A DNA stretch of 33,201 nt, taken from Litchfieldia stipae (GTDB lineage Bacteria > Bacillota > Bacilli > Bacillales > Bacillaceae_L). The notes under the pieces were generated by a model. That model made no database searches. It was not told the DNA's origin and was given only the letters and a program-made list of their open reading frames with translations. Each line of letters begins with the position of its first letter. Position 1 is the stretch's first letter. The stretch is taken from contig NZ_JACYHA010000032.1 of NCBI RefSeq assembly GCF_014837155.1, positions 1-33,201 on the forward strand, read 5' to 3'. A program made the translations under genes and the position numbers. Below, in pieces: positions 8,132-15,045 of the stretch.

Positions 8132-8281
8132 ATGGAGGGTAAACCGTTACATTTTGATGGAAGTGTTCAAAACGATCTTACTTCCGATCATGATATGAAA
8201 AATAATGAACCATTTGTTCTAACAGATGAAATGAGAAAAGTAATTAGTGGAAATCCAATGAGTGTTGAACAAGCTGAATAA
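8132..8281 (+). CDS. Uncharacterised 49-residue protein
   Basis: This short ORF starts at ATG 8132 with a textbook GGAGGTGA 9 bases upstream and ends just before a clear terminator. The product begins MEGKPLHFDGSVQNDLTS and ends MRKVISGNPMSVEQAE. It is acidic and hydrophilic and has no cysteine, signal peptide or membrane segment. The ribosome binding site, isolated position, own terminator and 'PFVLTDEMRKVISG' composition make it a credible real gene. I do not recognise a family. Confidence 0.6.
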   Translation: MEGKPLHFDGSVQNDLTSDHDMKNNEPFVLTDEMRKVISGNPMSVEQAE

Positions 8282-8289
8282 TAGATAAT

Positions 8290-8321
8290 GACTAATCTCT
8301 TAACGGGATTGGTCTTTTTTT
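8290..8321 (+). terminator. Terminator after the 49-residue gene
   Basis: GACTAATCTC (8290-8299) pairs, with two G-U pairs, to GGGATTGGTC (8305-8314). A 5-base loop separates the arms and a run of seven T follows. Confidence 0.8.
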
Positions 8322-8334
8322 ATGAGCAAAAGAT

Positions 8335-8396
8335 TTGCTAATCGCGAGAATCCGTACTAATATAGAAAACTCGGATTAATAATATATTAATTCGAG
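8335..8396 (+). promoter_or_regulatory. Promoter and operator-like palindrome of the azoreductase gene
   Basis: A sigma-A type promoter is visible: TTGCTA (8335-8340), a 17-base spacer, and TAATAT (8358-8363). About where transcription should start lies an imperfect 27-bp inverted repeat, with CTCG and ATTAAT at 8370-8380 mirrored by ATTAAT and CGAG at 8386-8396. A palindrome at +1 to +27 is a typical repressor position. CTCG/CGAG half-sites recall the MhqR operators of quinone-stress genes, but the spacing is longer here. Confidence 0.5.
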
Positions 8397-8472
8397 ATAA
8401 TGTATAGCTTATAGTTATTATTCAAAAACTATAGTGTCAAATTCAAGAGCAAGAGAAAGGAAGTATGTACAA

Positions 8473-9108
8473 ATGGCAAGAGTATTATATATCACTGCTC
8501 ACCCACATGATGATACAGCATCATACAGTATGGCAGTAGCGAAAGAATTTATTGAGACTTACAAGCAAGTAAATTCTGGAGACGAAATTGTTCATCTAGA
8601 TTTATATAAAGAGGATGTACCTCAAATCGATGTTGATGTATTTAGTGGATGGGGCAAATTGCGCACAGGGACAGATTTCGACCAACTGACTGCAGATGAA
8701 AAAGCAAAGGTTGGGCGTATGAATGAGCTATGTGAACAATTTATCAATGCTGATAAATTTGTATTCGTTACACCATTCTGGAATTTCTCATTCCCTCCAG
8801 TAATGAAGGCATATCTTGATGCTGTTTCAGTAGCAGGAAAGACATTCAAATATACTGAACAAGGTCCAGTAGGTCTATTAACTGATAAGAAAGCCTTACA
8901 TATCCAGGCTCGTGGCGGTATTTATTCAGAAGGTCCTGCTGCAGCAATGGAGATGGGTCATCGTTATCTTGAAATCATGATGCAATTCTATGGCGTACCA
9001 TCATTTGAAGGTCTATTTATTGAAGGTCATGCTGCAATGCCCGACAAGGCTGAAGAAATCAAAGCTAATGCCATTGCACGCGCGAAGGATTTAGCACAAA
9101 CTTTCTAA
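8473..9108 (+). CDS. azoR: FMN-dependent NADH-azoreductase
   Basis: The 211-residue flavodoxin-fold quinone/azo reductase uses NADH and FMN to reduce quinones and azo compounds by two-electron transfer. In Bacillus it protects against electrophile stress. The N-terminal [20 protein letters not shown] is the FMN-binding start of the fold. The middle motif [19 protein letters not shown] matches the family's P-x-x-N-F-x-x-P-x-x-x-K-x-x-x-D signature, and [15 protein letters not shown] lies near the flavin. The start is ATG 8473, preceded by AAAGGAAG. A GTG 39 bases further upstream would add 13 residues without a matching ribosome binding site and is not used. It stands alone, with its own promoter, operator-like palindrome and terminator. 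Confidence 0.92.
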   Translation: MARVLYITAHPHDDTASYSMAVAKEFIETYKQVNSGDEIVHLDLYKEDVPQIDVDVFSGWGKLRTGTDFDQLTADEKAKVGRMNELCEQFINADKFVFVTPFWNFSFPPVMKAYLDAVSVAGKTFKYTEQGPVGLLTDKKALHIQARGGIYSEGPAAAMEMGHRYLEIMMQFYGVPSFEGLFIEGHAAMPDKAEEIKANAIARAKDLAQTF

Positions 9109-9119
9109 GAGACGAGAGA

Positions 9120-9152
9120 GACGTTTAACATTAAGTGTTGGCGTCTTTTTTT
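9120..9152 (+). terminator. Terminator after azoR
   Basis: GACG plus TTAAC (9120-9129) pairs with GTTGG plus CGTC (9137-9145), with one bulged T and G-U pairs. A run of seven T follows. Confidence 0.7.
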
Positions 9153-9221
9153 GATTGGTTAATTGCTCATTAATTCACAATATATCCACAGATTCCCTAT
9201 ATGTCTTATGATAAAATTTAT

Positions 9222-9244
9222 TTGTGAAAACTATCACATATAAT
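9222..9244 (+). promoter_or_regulatory. Rex-type palindrome over the pplA-like promoter
   Basis: TTGTGAAAACTATCACAT lies at 9222-9239 and directly abuts a TATAAT at 9239-9244, so it fills the -35/-10 spacer. The core TGTGA-N6-TCACA is perfect and fits the Rex redox-repressor consensus; FNR/CRP-type sites share that core. A site inside the core promoter implies repression, which favours Rex. A nearly identical site lies before fmnB at 15008-15025. Confidence 0.55.
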
Positions 9245-9261
9245 TTTAGGGGGACACAACT

Positions 9262-10242
9262 ATGAAATTAAAGATTTTATTATCATCAGCATTGCTTATT
9301 GGGTTATTAGCAGCTTGCGGCCAGGATGAGCCAGCTACTAGTGACAAAAAGGAATCAACAGAAACTCAAACAGGTTCAGATGTTGTAACAACAGCATCAC
9401 TTGTTAATGAAGCATCTGCATTTGTAAATGCAGTAAGTGAAAATGGAACTTGGATCATCGCTACATTAGGTGATTTAACGGTAGACGAAGAAGTTGTAGT
9501 AGCTGGAGAGTTCAGAGACAAAGACAAAGCAGACGGAGATATTTATCGAAAAATTGGTCTGTATACACAAGATGATGATCATAATATCACTGCATCATTT
9601 ACTCTGACAGTTCCTAAATTAACAGTAAAAAGTGAGAACTTAAATATCCAAGGTGGAACTGTAAAAGGTGATGTCTATGTTGAAGCAAATGGATTCAAAG
9701 TTCATGAAACAGCAACAGTAGATGGAAATGTCTATTTTGCAAATGATGAGTTCAAAGCGTCAGCAACAATTGATGGTAATGTAACAGGTGCAACAGAAGT
9801 AGCTGGTGGTACAGATGTAGTTACAACTGCTTCACTTGTAAATGATGCAGCAGCGTTCGTTAATGCAGTCAGTGAAAATGGAACATGGATTATTGCAACA
9901 TTAGGTGATTTAACAATAGAACAAGATGTAGTTGTAGCTGGTGAATTCAGAAATAAGGATCAAGCAGATGGAGATATTTATCGTAAGATTGGATTATACA
10001 CTCAAGATGCGGATCATAACATTACTGCATCATTTACTCTAACAGTACCTAAATTAACAGTGAAAAGTGAGAACTTGAACATTCAAGGTGGAACTGTTAA
10101 AGGTGATGTATACGTAGAAGCAAATGGTTTCCAGGTTCATGAAACAGCAACTATTGATGGAAATGTATACTTTGCAAATGAAGAGTACAAAGCATCAGCT
10201 CAAATGAATGGTGAAGTAACTGGAGCTGCTGAAGTTCAATAA
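9262..10242 (+). CDS. pplA: PplA-like extracellular electron transfer lipoprotein with tandem domains
   Basis: The 326-residue lipoprotein has a signal peptide with lipobox LLAAC, so C19 would be lipidated, followed by a Ser/Thr/Glu-rich linker. Residues 40-184 and 185-326 are two near-identical domains of about 145 residues. Each opens with DVVTTASLVN and contains NGTWIIATLGDL, DIYRKIGLYTQD, FTLTVPKLTVKSE and GGTVKGDVYVEANGF. The domain arrangement and sequence match what I recall of Listeria PplA, the FMN-carrying surface lipoprotein of flavin-based EET. The D-x-x-T-T-A-S at each domain start resembles the D-x-x-[ST]-G-A-[ST] flavinylation motif used by ApbE/FmnB; this is inference. It lies beside the other EET genes, has a Rex-type operator and its own terminator, and is probably monocistronic. 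Confidence 0.75.
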   Translation: MKLKILLSSALLIGLLAACGQDEPATSDKKESTETQTGSDVVTTASLVNEASAFVNAVSENGTWIIATLGDLTVDEEVVVAGEFRDKDKADGDIYRKIGLYTQDDDHNITASFTLTVPKLTVKSENLNIQGGTVKGDVYVEANGFKVHETATVDGNVYFANDEFKASATIDGNVTGATEVAGGTDVVTTASLVNDAAAFVNAVSENGTWIIATLGDLTIEQDVVVAGEFRNKDQADGDIYRKIGLYTQDADHNITASFTLTVPKLTVKSENLNIQGGTVKGDVYVEANGFQVHETATIDGNVYFANEEYKASAQMNGEVTGAAEVQ

Positions 10243-10260
10243 ATAGAAGAAGGTATTAAG

Positions 10261-10294
10261 ACAGTTAGTCGATCTATCGGCTGGCTGTTTTTTT
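10261..10294 (+). terminator. Terminator after the pplA-like gene
   Basis: ACAGTTAGTCGA (10261-10272) pairs over 12 positions, including G-U pairs, with TCGGCTGGCTGT (10277-10288). A 4-base loop separates the arms and a T-run follows. Confidence 0.85.
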
Positions 10295-10324
10295 GTAGAC
10301 ACTTAAACTAGGTGATAGAGGGTT

Positions 10325-10996
10325 TTCGTTGGAATCTGCTTCGATTTGGTTGAAATAATGAATATGTTGATCCGTGGGAATGCCCTTCGTTGAATTCGTC
10401 TTCACTTTCGTTGGAATATCGCTCTAGTTCGTTGGAATCTGCTTCGATTTGGTTGAAATAATGAATATGTTGATCCGAGGGAAGGCCCTTCGTTGAATTC
10501 AGCGACACTTTCGTTGGAATATAGCACAAGTTCGTTGGAATCCGCTCCGATTTGGTTGAAATAATGAATAAGTTGGATTCAGGAAGTGCCCTTCGTTGAA
10601 TTCGGCTTCACTTTCGTTGGAATATAGCCCTAGTTCGTTGGAATATCGCTCTAGTTCGTTGGAATCTGCATCGATTTAGTTGAAATAATGAATATGTTGA
10701 TCCGAGGGAAGGGCCTTCGTTGAATTCAGCGACACTTTCGTTGGAATATAGCACAAGTTCGTTGGAATCTGCTCCGATTTGGTTGAAATAATGAATATGT
10801 TGATCCGAGGGAAGGCCCTTCGTTGAATTCAGCGACACTTTCGTTGGAATATAGCACAAGTTCGTTGGAATCCGCTCCGATTTGGTTGAAATAATGAATA
10901 TGTTGATCCGAGGGAAGGCCCTTCGCTGAATTCGTCTTTACTTTCGTTGGAATATAGCTCTAGTTCGTTGGAATCCGCTCCGATTTGGTTGAAATA
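10325..10996. repeat. 103-bp tandem repeat array (seven copies)
   Basis: The landmark CGATTTGGTTGAAAT (CGATTTAGTTGAAAT in the fourth copy) starts at 10342, 10445, 10548, 10672, 10775, 10878 and 10981. The step is 103 bases every time except one of 124, where a 21-base sub-unit of the form TTCGTTGGAATATnGCnCTAG is present one extra time. Each unit also carries TTCGTTGAATTC and a GTTGATCCGAGGGAAGGCCC-like stretch. Because 103 is not a multiple of three, minus-strand open frames here are by-products rather than genes. The array fills the space between the convergent pplA-like and dmkB genes. Confidence 0.9.
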
Positions 10997-11016
10997 AATA
11001 TGCCACCTCCAAACAA

Positions 11017-11070
11017 AAAGAGGCAGCCTCTAAAGTAAGTGTTATCACTCACTTGCAGAGTCAGCCTCAA
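11017..11070 (-). terminator. Terminator downstream of dmkB
   Basis: Reading the minus strand, an imperfect stem AAGTGAGTG/CACTTACTT is followed by the 13-bp palindrome AGAGGCTGCCTCT (11019-11031) and a T-run. It directly follows the end of the minus-strand EET operon. Confidence 0.7.
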
Positions 11071-11078
11071 ATCTATAA

Positions 11079-12053
11079 CTAAGCCGTACGCTGTAACAGG
11101 TTACTGGTTAGTTCAAATAGTGTTTCTTTATATGCTCCATCAGGTAGCTTTTTGATCTCTTCTATCGCTTTTTGAGTGTATCTTTCAGCTAATTTCTGCG
11201 CTTTCTCAATGCCTTGATACTCAGTGATAAGGTCTTTAATCACAACCATATCCTCATCAGTTAATTGATCTTTCTTATTCAATAGAGGCAAGAAAGCTTC
11301 TCGGTTCTCTTGAATGCAGTAGATTAAAGGCAATGTATAGATGCCTTGTCGAATATCTGCCATGATTGGCTTTCCTAGTGTCTTCAAATTACTATTGAAA
11401 TCTAATATATCATCCATAATTTGAAAGGCCATTCCAATGTAATGTCCCATATTCCAGGCTCTCATTGCCTCGTAGTGAGAAGCTTCACTTTCAATCGCAC
11501 CAGAATAACAGCTGACCGCAAATAGTCTTGCTGTTTTGCCAGAGATACGTGATAAATAATTTTTAACACTGACATTTGTTTGAAAGCGGGAATTCAATTG
11601 ATCCAATTCACCACTCAGGATTTTCTCCATACTGCGAGAGTTGAATTCTAAATGTGCTAATGATGTTGCATAACGAGAGAGTAAGGTGAAGCATACACAG
11701 AATAAATAATCACCAGAATAAATGGCAAAGTTATTTCCATGCTTTGTTTGGATTGTTTTAAGACCATGACGCGTATCAGATTGGTCAATAACATCATCAT
11801 GGACAAGTGTGGCCATATGCAAGCTTTCTAACGCAGCAGCAACAGCAATCGCTTTTTCTTTTTCTCTGGTTGGCCCAATTTGCGCACATAATAAGGAGTA
11901 CGCCGGGCGAAGTAGCTTTCCACCAGAATGAATTAATTCTTTGATTGTTGATTCTACGGTTTTATCTCGAACTCTGATATGAGATTCTATTAAATTCAAA
12001 ACCATTGATAGGTCTACTTTTAATTCGGGATAGGCATTCCACATTTTATGCAT
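11079..12053 (-). CDS. dmkB: Polyprenyl diphosphate synthase (DmkB/HepT-like)
   Basis: This all-helical trans-prenyltransferase of about 324 residues makes a long-chain polyprenyl diphosphate for a quinone tail. Both aspartate-rich motifs are present: DDVID (residues 86-90) and DDILD (214-218). GGKLLRPA near residue 45 and GKTARLF near 173 are the other family signatures. Its place with eetB, ndh2 and the MenA-like gene matches DmkB of the Listeria EET locus, which feeds a dedicated demethylmenaquinone pool; HepT of general menaquinone synthesis is the close relative. The start is ATG 12053, with AGAGG 9 bases upstream and the codon 4 bases after the stop of the previous gene. An ATG at 12071 would add six residues and overlap that gene. 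Confidence 0.85.
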   Translation of the reverse strand: MHKMWNAYPELKVDLSMVLNLIESHIRVRDKTVESTIKELIHSGGKLLRPAYSLLCAQIGPTREKEKAIAVAAALESLHMATLVHDDVIDQSDTRHGLKTIQTKHGNNFAIYSGDYLFCVCFTLLSRYATSLAHLEFNSRSMEKILSGELDQLNSRFQTNVSVKNYLSRISGKTARLFAVSCYSGAIESEASHYEAMRAWNMGHYIGMAFQIMDDILDFNSNLKTLGKPIMADIRQGIYTLPLIYCIQENREAFLPLLNKKDQLTDEDMVVIKDLITEYQGIEKAQKLAERYTQKAIEEIKKLPDGAYKETLFELTSNLLQRTA

Positions 12054-12057
12054 TTGG

Positions 12058-12618
12058 CTAACCTCTTTCATAATTGACTATATTCATGTGATTCATTTCA
12101 CGTAAATCTCTATAGTAATGTAACTTTTCAACATGGGTCAGTAGATAATTGGCTACAAGTCCAATGGCAATTCCTGATAGGATCCCTACAACTGATAAAA
12201 CAGGTAAGTAGAGAAGAACGGTCCAAGTTTGAGCAATCCAACTTGCAATGGTTAATTGCCCCACATTATGCAATATCGCTCCAGTGGTACTTACACCAAT
12301 TAAGCTAACTCTTGAGGGCCCCAATTTCTTCACTGCCCACATCCCAATGAAGCTAAGAACAGCACCAGATGCACTGTACATAAAGGATGAGATGGTTCCA
12401 CCTAATAGAGTTGTTAGAATAAGACGCACGGCAACTACTTTTGCTGCATCTTTAGTCGAAAGTGTATATAGAGCCATACATGTGATAATGTTTGCTAAAC
12501 CGATTTTTGCTCCAGGAGCAATGGCAAAGGGAAAGGGGATTGCCCGTTCTAGAATGCTAATAATGACAGCTTGGGCTGCTAATAATGCAATATAAACAAG
12601 ACGCTGATTTTTTGTCAT
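12058..12618 (-). CDS. eetB: Gx-transporter family protein (EetB-like)
   Basis: The 186-residue membrane protein has about six helices and belongs to the 'heptaprenyl diphosphate synthase component I / Gx transporter' family. That family is the EetB component of Listeria EET and resembles ECF S-components. Family segments include LERAIPFPFAIAPGAKIGLA near the N-terminus, a Gly-rich LGGTISSFMYSASGAVLS, and GAILHNVGQLTIAS. The start ATG 12618 has TTGGAAG 8 bases upstream; a TTG at 12663 would add 15 residues and is less likely. The next gene starts 4 bases downstream, so the two are tightly coupled. Its exact role in EET is unsettled. Its usual partner EetA is missing as an intact gene. Confidence 0.82.
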   Translation of the reverse strand: MTKNQRLVYIALLAAQAVIISILERAIPFPFAIAPGAKIGLANIITCMALYTLSTKDAAKVVAVRLILTTLLGGTISSFMYSASGAVLSFIGMWAVKKLGPSRVSLIGVSTTGAILHNVGQLTIASWIAQTWTVLLYLPVLSVVGILSGIAIGLVANYLLTHVEKLHYYRDLREMNHMNIVNYERG

Positions 12619-12637
12619 ATCGCAATCTTCCAATCTA

Positions 12638-12742
12638 TTAATTTTGAGAGGTGAAAATAGCAAAGGGCAAAAAAGAAAGGAGGACGAGTCTAAGTGTTAT
12701 CATGACATCCCTGAGTTTATGTGTTTTGAAATAACTCTTTAT
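12638..12742 (-). pseudogene. Likely remnant of eetA (NusG-domain-II protein N-terminus)
   Basis: On the minus strand AAAGGAG (12758-12752) is followed, at perfect spacing, by an ATA codon (12742-12740) where a start would be expected. The frame then reads KSYFKTHKLRDVMITLRL followed by VLLSFLPFAIFTSQN and a TAA, 34 codons in all. A charged leader followed by one hydrophobic helix ending in LSFLPF-type residues is how EetA/NusG-domain-II proteins begin. In Listeria, eetA sits next to eetB. The rest of the gene is absent: only 19 bases separate the TAA from the eetB start codon. An internal ATG at 12703 could still give a 21-residue peptide. Confidence 0.45.
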
Positions 12743-12778
12743 GTCTTTTTTCTCCTTTACTTTTTTTAATACATACTT

Positions 12779-12820
12779 GGTGAGATAAGCGGAAAAAACA
12801 ATATCTTCCGCTTATCACCA
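12779..12820. repeat. Hairpin downstream of ndh2
   Basis: An 11-bp perfect stem, GATAAGCGGAA (12784-12794) and TTCCGCTTATC (12806-12816), is extended by GGTG and CACC. It lacks a T-run on the minus strand, so it is not a clear terminator. It could stabilise or process the operon transcript. The arm resembles the ATAAGCGGAA repeats near 26.7 kb. Confidence 0.6.
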
Positions 12821-12845
12821 AATACCTGCAAGTCATTAAGAAGTA

Positions 12846-14765
12846 TTAAGCACTCATGTCCTTTGATCCAGAATGAGGCTTTGCTGCAACTTGGTCAAAA
12901 TCTTTGTAGATAGCGCGTTCTTTTCCATACCACCAGTCACCAGCTGTTTTTTGTAGGAAAGGTACAACCCAATAGTCTAAACCGATTGAACGACCAGATC
13001 CGTTCATTAATGCAATGGAAGCTGGTAATGCCCAAACTTTGTCCCAACCAAGCATAGCCGTTAGGGTGAACATCACTAAGAATCCAGCACTTGCCAAGCT
13101 AGCTAACCAAGTGAACAATCCACCTAAGATGGCTAGACCGATTCCTAATTCAATGAATACCATTGCTTTTTGCATGAAGATGGCAACCTCAGGTGTTGGA
13201 AGCATGATTTCCATGATCCATTGGAACCAACCCCACATACTGCTCAAAATAGGTGTAGCATATTCTGCACCTTCTGCGGCTACTTCACTAGCTCCACTCG
13301 TTGTAGCCTGTAACCATTCGAATGGCATTTTGACACTATTTGCTAATAACCAAGAATCTTCACCAAGACCGTTGAATAAGTTTTTGACATTTGAGAAGCT
13401 TGAAGTAGCTTCCTTCCAGGTCTCCTCACCCCAGAGCTTCGCACAGCCCTCGACAATCCAAAAGCCTGCTACGAAAATACGTAATGGTAAGCTCCAAAGG
13501 ACATTACCATAGCGAGTTGGGAAGCCTCTGAAAATGTTACGCTTATCTTTCGTATGGAAAAATTCGTGCATCACATATTGGAACATATAATAGCCGCTTC
13601 TGATTCCAAAGAAATAATATAAATTAACCATATGCTTCACGAAGTTTGCAAACCAACCACTTAAATGAATCCCACTTAAATCAGCTACACCATATCTTGC
13701 TCCGATGGAAACCATGACACCATGGTACTTTCCTTTGAATGGTTCTTTTTCTCCACCGCTAATCTCAGCGATAATGCTTTTTGCTGCAGTCATTCCTGTT
13801 TGTTCAGCCGCTTCAACAATTTGAGGTTGAGGCTTTCCTGGTTCTTCTTCGAAATAGGCTAAGTCACCAATAACGTAGACATTTTCTAGCCCTTCAGCTT
13901 CCATAAATTCGTTAACCTTTAATCGACCAGCACGGCCTGATGACATGCCATAATCCTTTGTATCTGAGTTAGCTTGAACACCTGCCGTCCAAATCAGTGT
14001 ATGAGTTGGAATCTCACCTCCTGATTTTAAGATGATTGAATCTGACTTAACCTCAACAATAGGAGAGCTCTTTAGAATTTTGACGCCTTTTTTGACTAAA
14101 TAGGATTCAGCTTTGTCAGCGTCCTTGCGTCCTAACATATTTAGAATCGTAGGAGCTGCTTCGATGACATATAAGGTAATGTCTGATTCATCTAATTTGT
14201 TATTTTTCGCTAATCTTGCTTTCCATTCAACTAATTCACCAACCATTTCAATCCCGGTAAAACCAGAACCACAGACTGTGAAGGTAAGCATTGCACGTCT
14301 TGTTTCATCATCATGAACACGTGCTGCACGTTGAACTGTTTTTTCAATATGTTCGCGTAGCTTGACTGCATCTTCCCATGACCACAGAGTAAAGGCATGT
14401 TCACCAACACCAGGAGTACCGAAATCGTTAGGCTCACCACCCATACCTAAAATCAAATAATCATATGGGAAAGATCCATGTTCTGTTGTCACACATTGTT
14501 TATCATGATCAACATGTGTGACATTGTCTGTCACTAATTTAACCTTTGTTCGATTGAATAAGCGTCTTAAATCAAATTGAATAGCGTCTGGCTCAACTCT
14601 GTGAGCAGCTACCTCGTGTAATTCAGTCATCATTGTATGATAAGAATGACGATCAATTAATGTAATTGAGACTGATTCGTCGCGTTTATATTTTTTAGCT
14701 AGCTTCTTTGCAGCATGGACACCGGCATAACCTGCACCAATGATGACAATGTTCTTCTCTGCCAT
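12846..14765 (-). CDS. ndh2: EET-type NADH dehydrogenase Ndh2 with C-terminal membrane domain
   Basis: The 639-residue type II NADH dehydrogenase oxidises NADH and reduces a membrane quinone without pumping protons. The FAD site GAGYAG (residues 10-15) and NADH site GSGFTG (166-171) are intact, and VYVIGDLAYF is the second flavin motif. Ordinary Ndh-2 enzymes are about 400 residues. Here about 200 extra residues add several hydrophobic helices, with RIFVAGFWIVEGCAKLWG and VFIELGIGLAILGGLFTWLA of DoxX-like character, which is the hallmark of the Ndh2 that serves flavin-based EET. The start ATG is preceded by AAAGGGAGTGA. It heads the minus-strand operon and is divergent from fmnB. Confidence 0.92.
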   Translation of the reverse strand: MAEKNIVIIGAGYAGVHAAKKLAKKYKRDESVSITLIDRHSYHTMMTELHEVAAHRVEPDAIQFDLRRLFNRTKVKLVTDNVTHVDHDKQCVTTEHGSFPYDYLILGMGGEPNDFGTPGVGEHAFTLWSWEDAVKLREHIEKTVQRAARVHDDETRRAMLTFTVCGSGFTGIEMVGELVEWKARLAKNNKLDESDITLYVIEAAPTILNMLGRKDADKAESYLVKKGVKILKSSPIVEVKSDSIILKSGGEIPTHTLIWTAGVQANSDTKDYGMSSGRAGRLKVNEFMEAEGLENVYVIGDLAYFEEEPGKPQPQIVEAAEQTGMTAAKSIIAEISGGEKEPFKGKYHGVMVSIGARYGVADLSGIHLSGWFANFVKHMVNLYYFFGIRSGYYMFQYVMHEFFHTKDKRNIFRGFPTRYGNVLWSLPLRIFVAGFWIVEGCAKLWGEETWKEATSSFSNVKNLFNGLGEDSWLLANSVKMPFEWLQATTSGASEVAAEGAEYATPILSSMWGWFQWIMEIMLPTPEVAIFMQKAMVFIELGIGLAILGGLFTWLASLASAGFLVMFTLTAMLGWDKVWALPASIALMNGSGRSIGLDYWVVPFLQKTAGDWWYGKERAIYKDFDQVAAKPHSGSKDMSA

Positions 14766-15045
14766 TTGTGTTCACTCCCTTTGTATACTTGTTTCCAATA
14801 TTTAATTTGTGAATAGATGAACAATCCACTATATCGTACAGCGGCTTTTAGGAACTGTCTATAGTGTTCACTGAATAGTAACAAAAACGTTTCGCGATTC
14901 AATGTTCATATCTTTTTCACAGTATCTTTAGTAATAACCTGTTAAAATTTAGCCAAAAGTATTTAGAAATATATAAATAGAGGCAATGGTATTAAGTGTG
15001 AAATCACTTGTGAAAACATTCACAACATAGAAAGGTTTGAATCAG
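14766..15045. promoter_or_regulatory. Divergent promoter region with Rex-type operator
   Basis: This is the intergenic region between ndh2 and fmnB. The palindrome TTGTGAAAACATTCACAA (15008-15025) has two symmetric 6-base arms and matches the Rex consensus; its core is TGTGA-N6-TCACA. A second dyad, AAGTG-N6-CACTT, abuts it at 14994-15009. A TATAAA at 14972-14977, preceded by TTTAGC with an 18-base gap, is a candidate promoter for fmnB. That would place both palindromes downstream of the -10, a repressor position. The ndh2 promoter is not clearly resolved. Confidence 0.55.

Noticed and set aside
9222-9239. FNR activator site
   Set aside because: The core fits FNR, but the site abuts the -10 rather than sitting near -41, so a repressor such as Rex is more likely; it is kept as an alternative only.
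10308-10859. Two minus-strand open frames of 73 and 83 codons with similar sequences
   Set aside because: They lie wholly inside the 103-bp tandem array. The period is not divisible by three and there are no ribosome binding sites, so the frames are by-products of the repeat.
10325-10996. CRISPR array
   Set aside because: The whole 103-bp unit repeats, with no unique spacers between short repeats and no cas genes nearby.
12248-12595. 115-codon plus-strand frame opposite eetB
   Set aside because: It is antisense to a clear membrane-protein gene, has no ribosome binding site and has no recognisable protein character.
12779-12820. Intrinsic terminator after ndh2
   Set aside because: The stem is strong but no T-run follows on the minus strand, and eetB/dmkB downstream look like the same operon.
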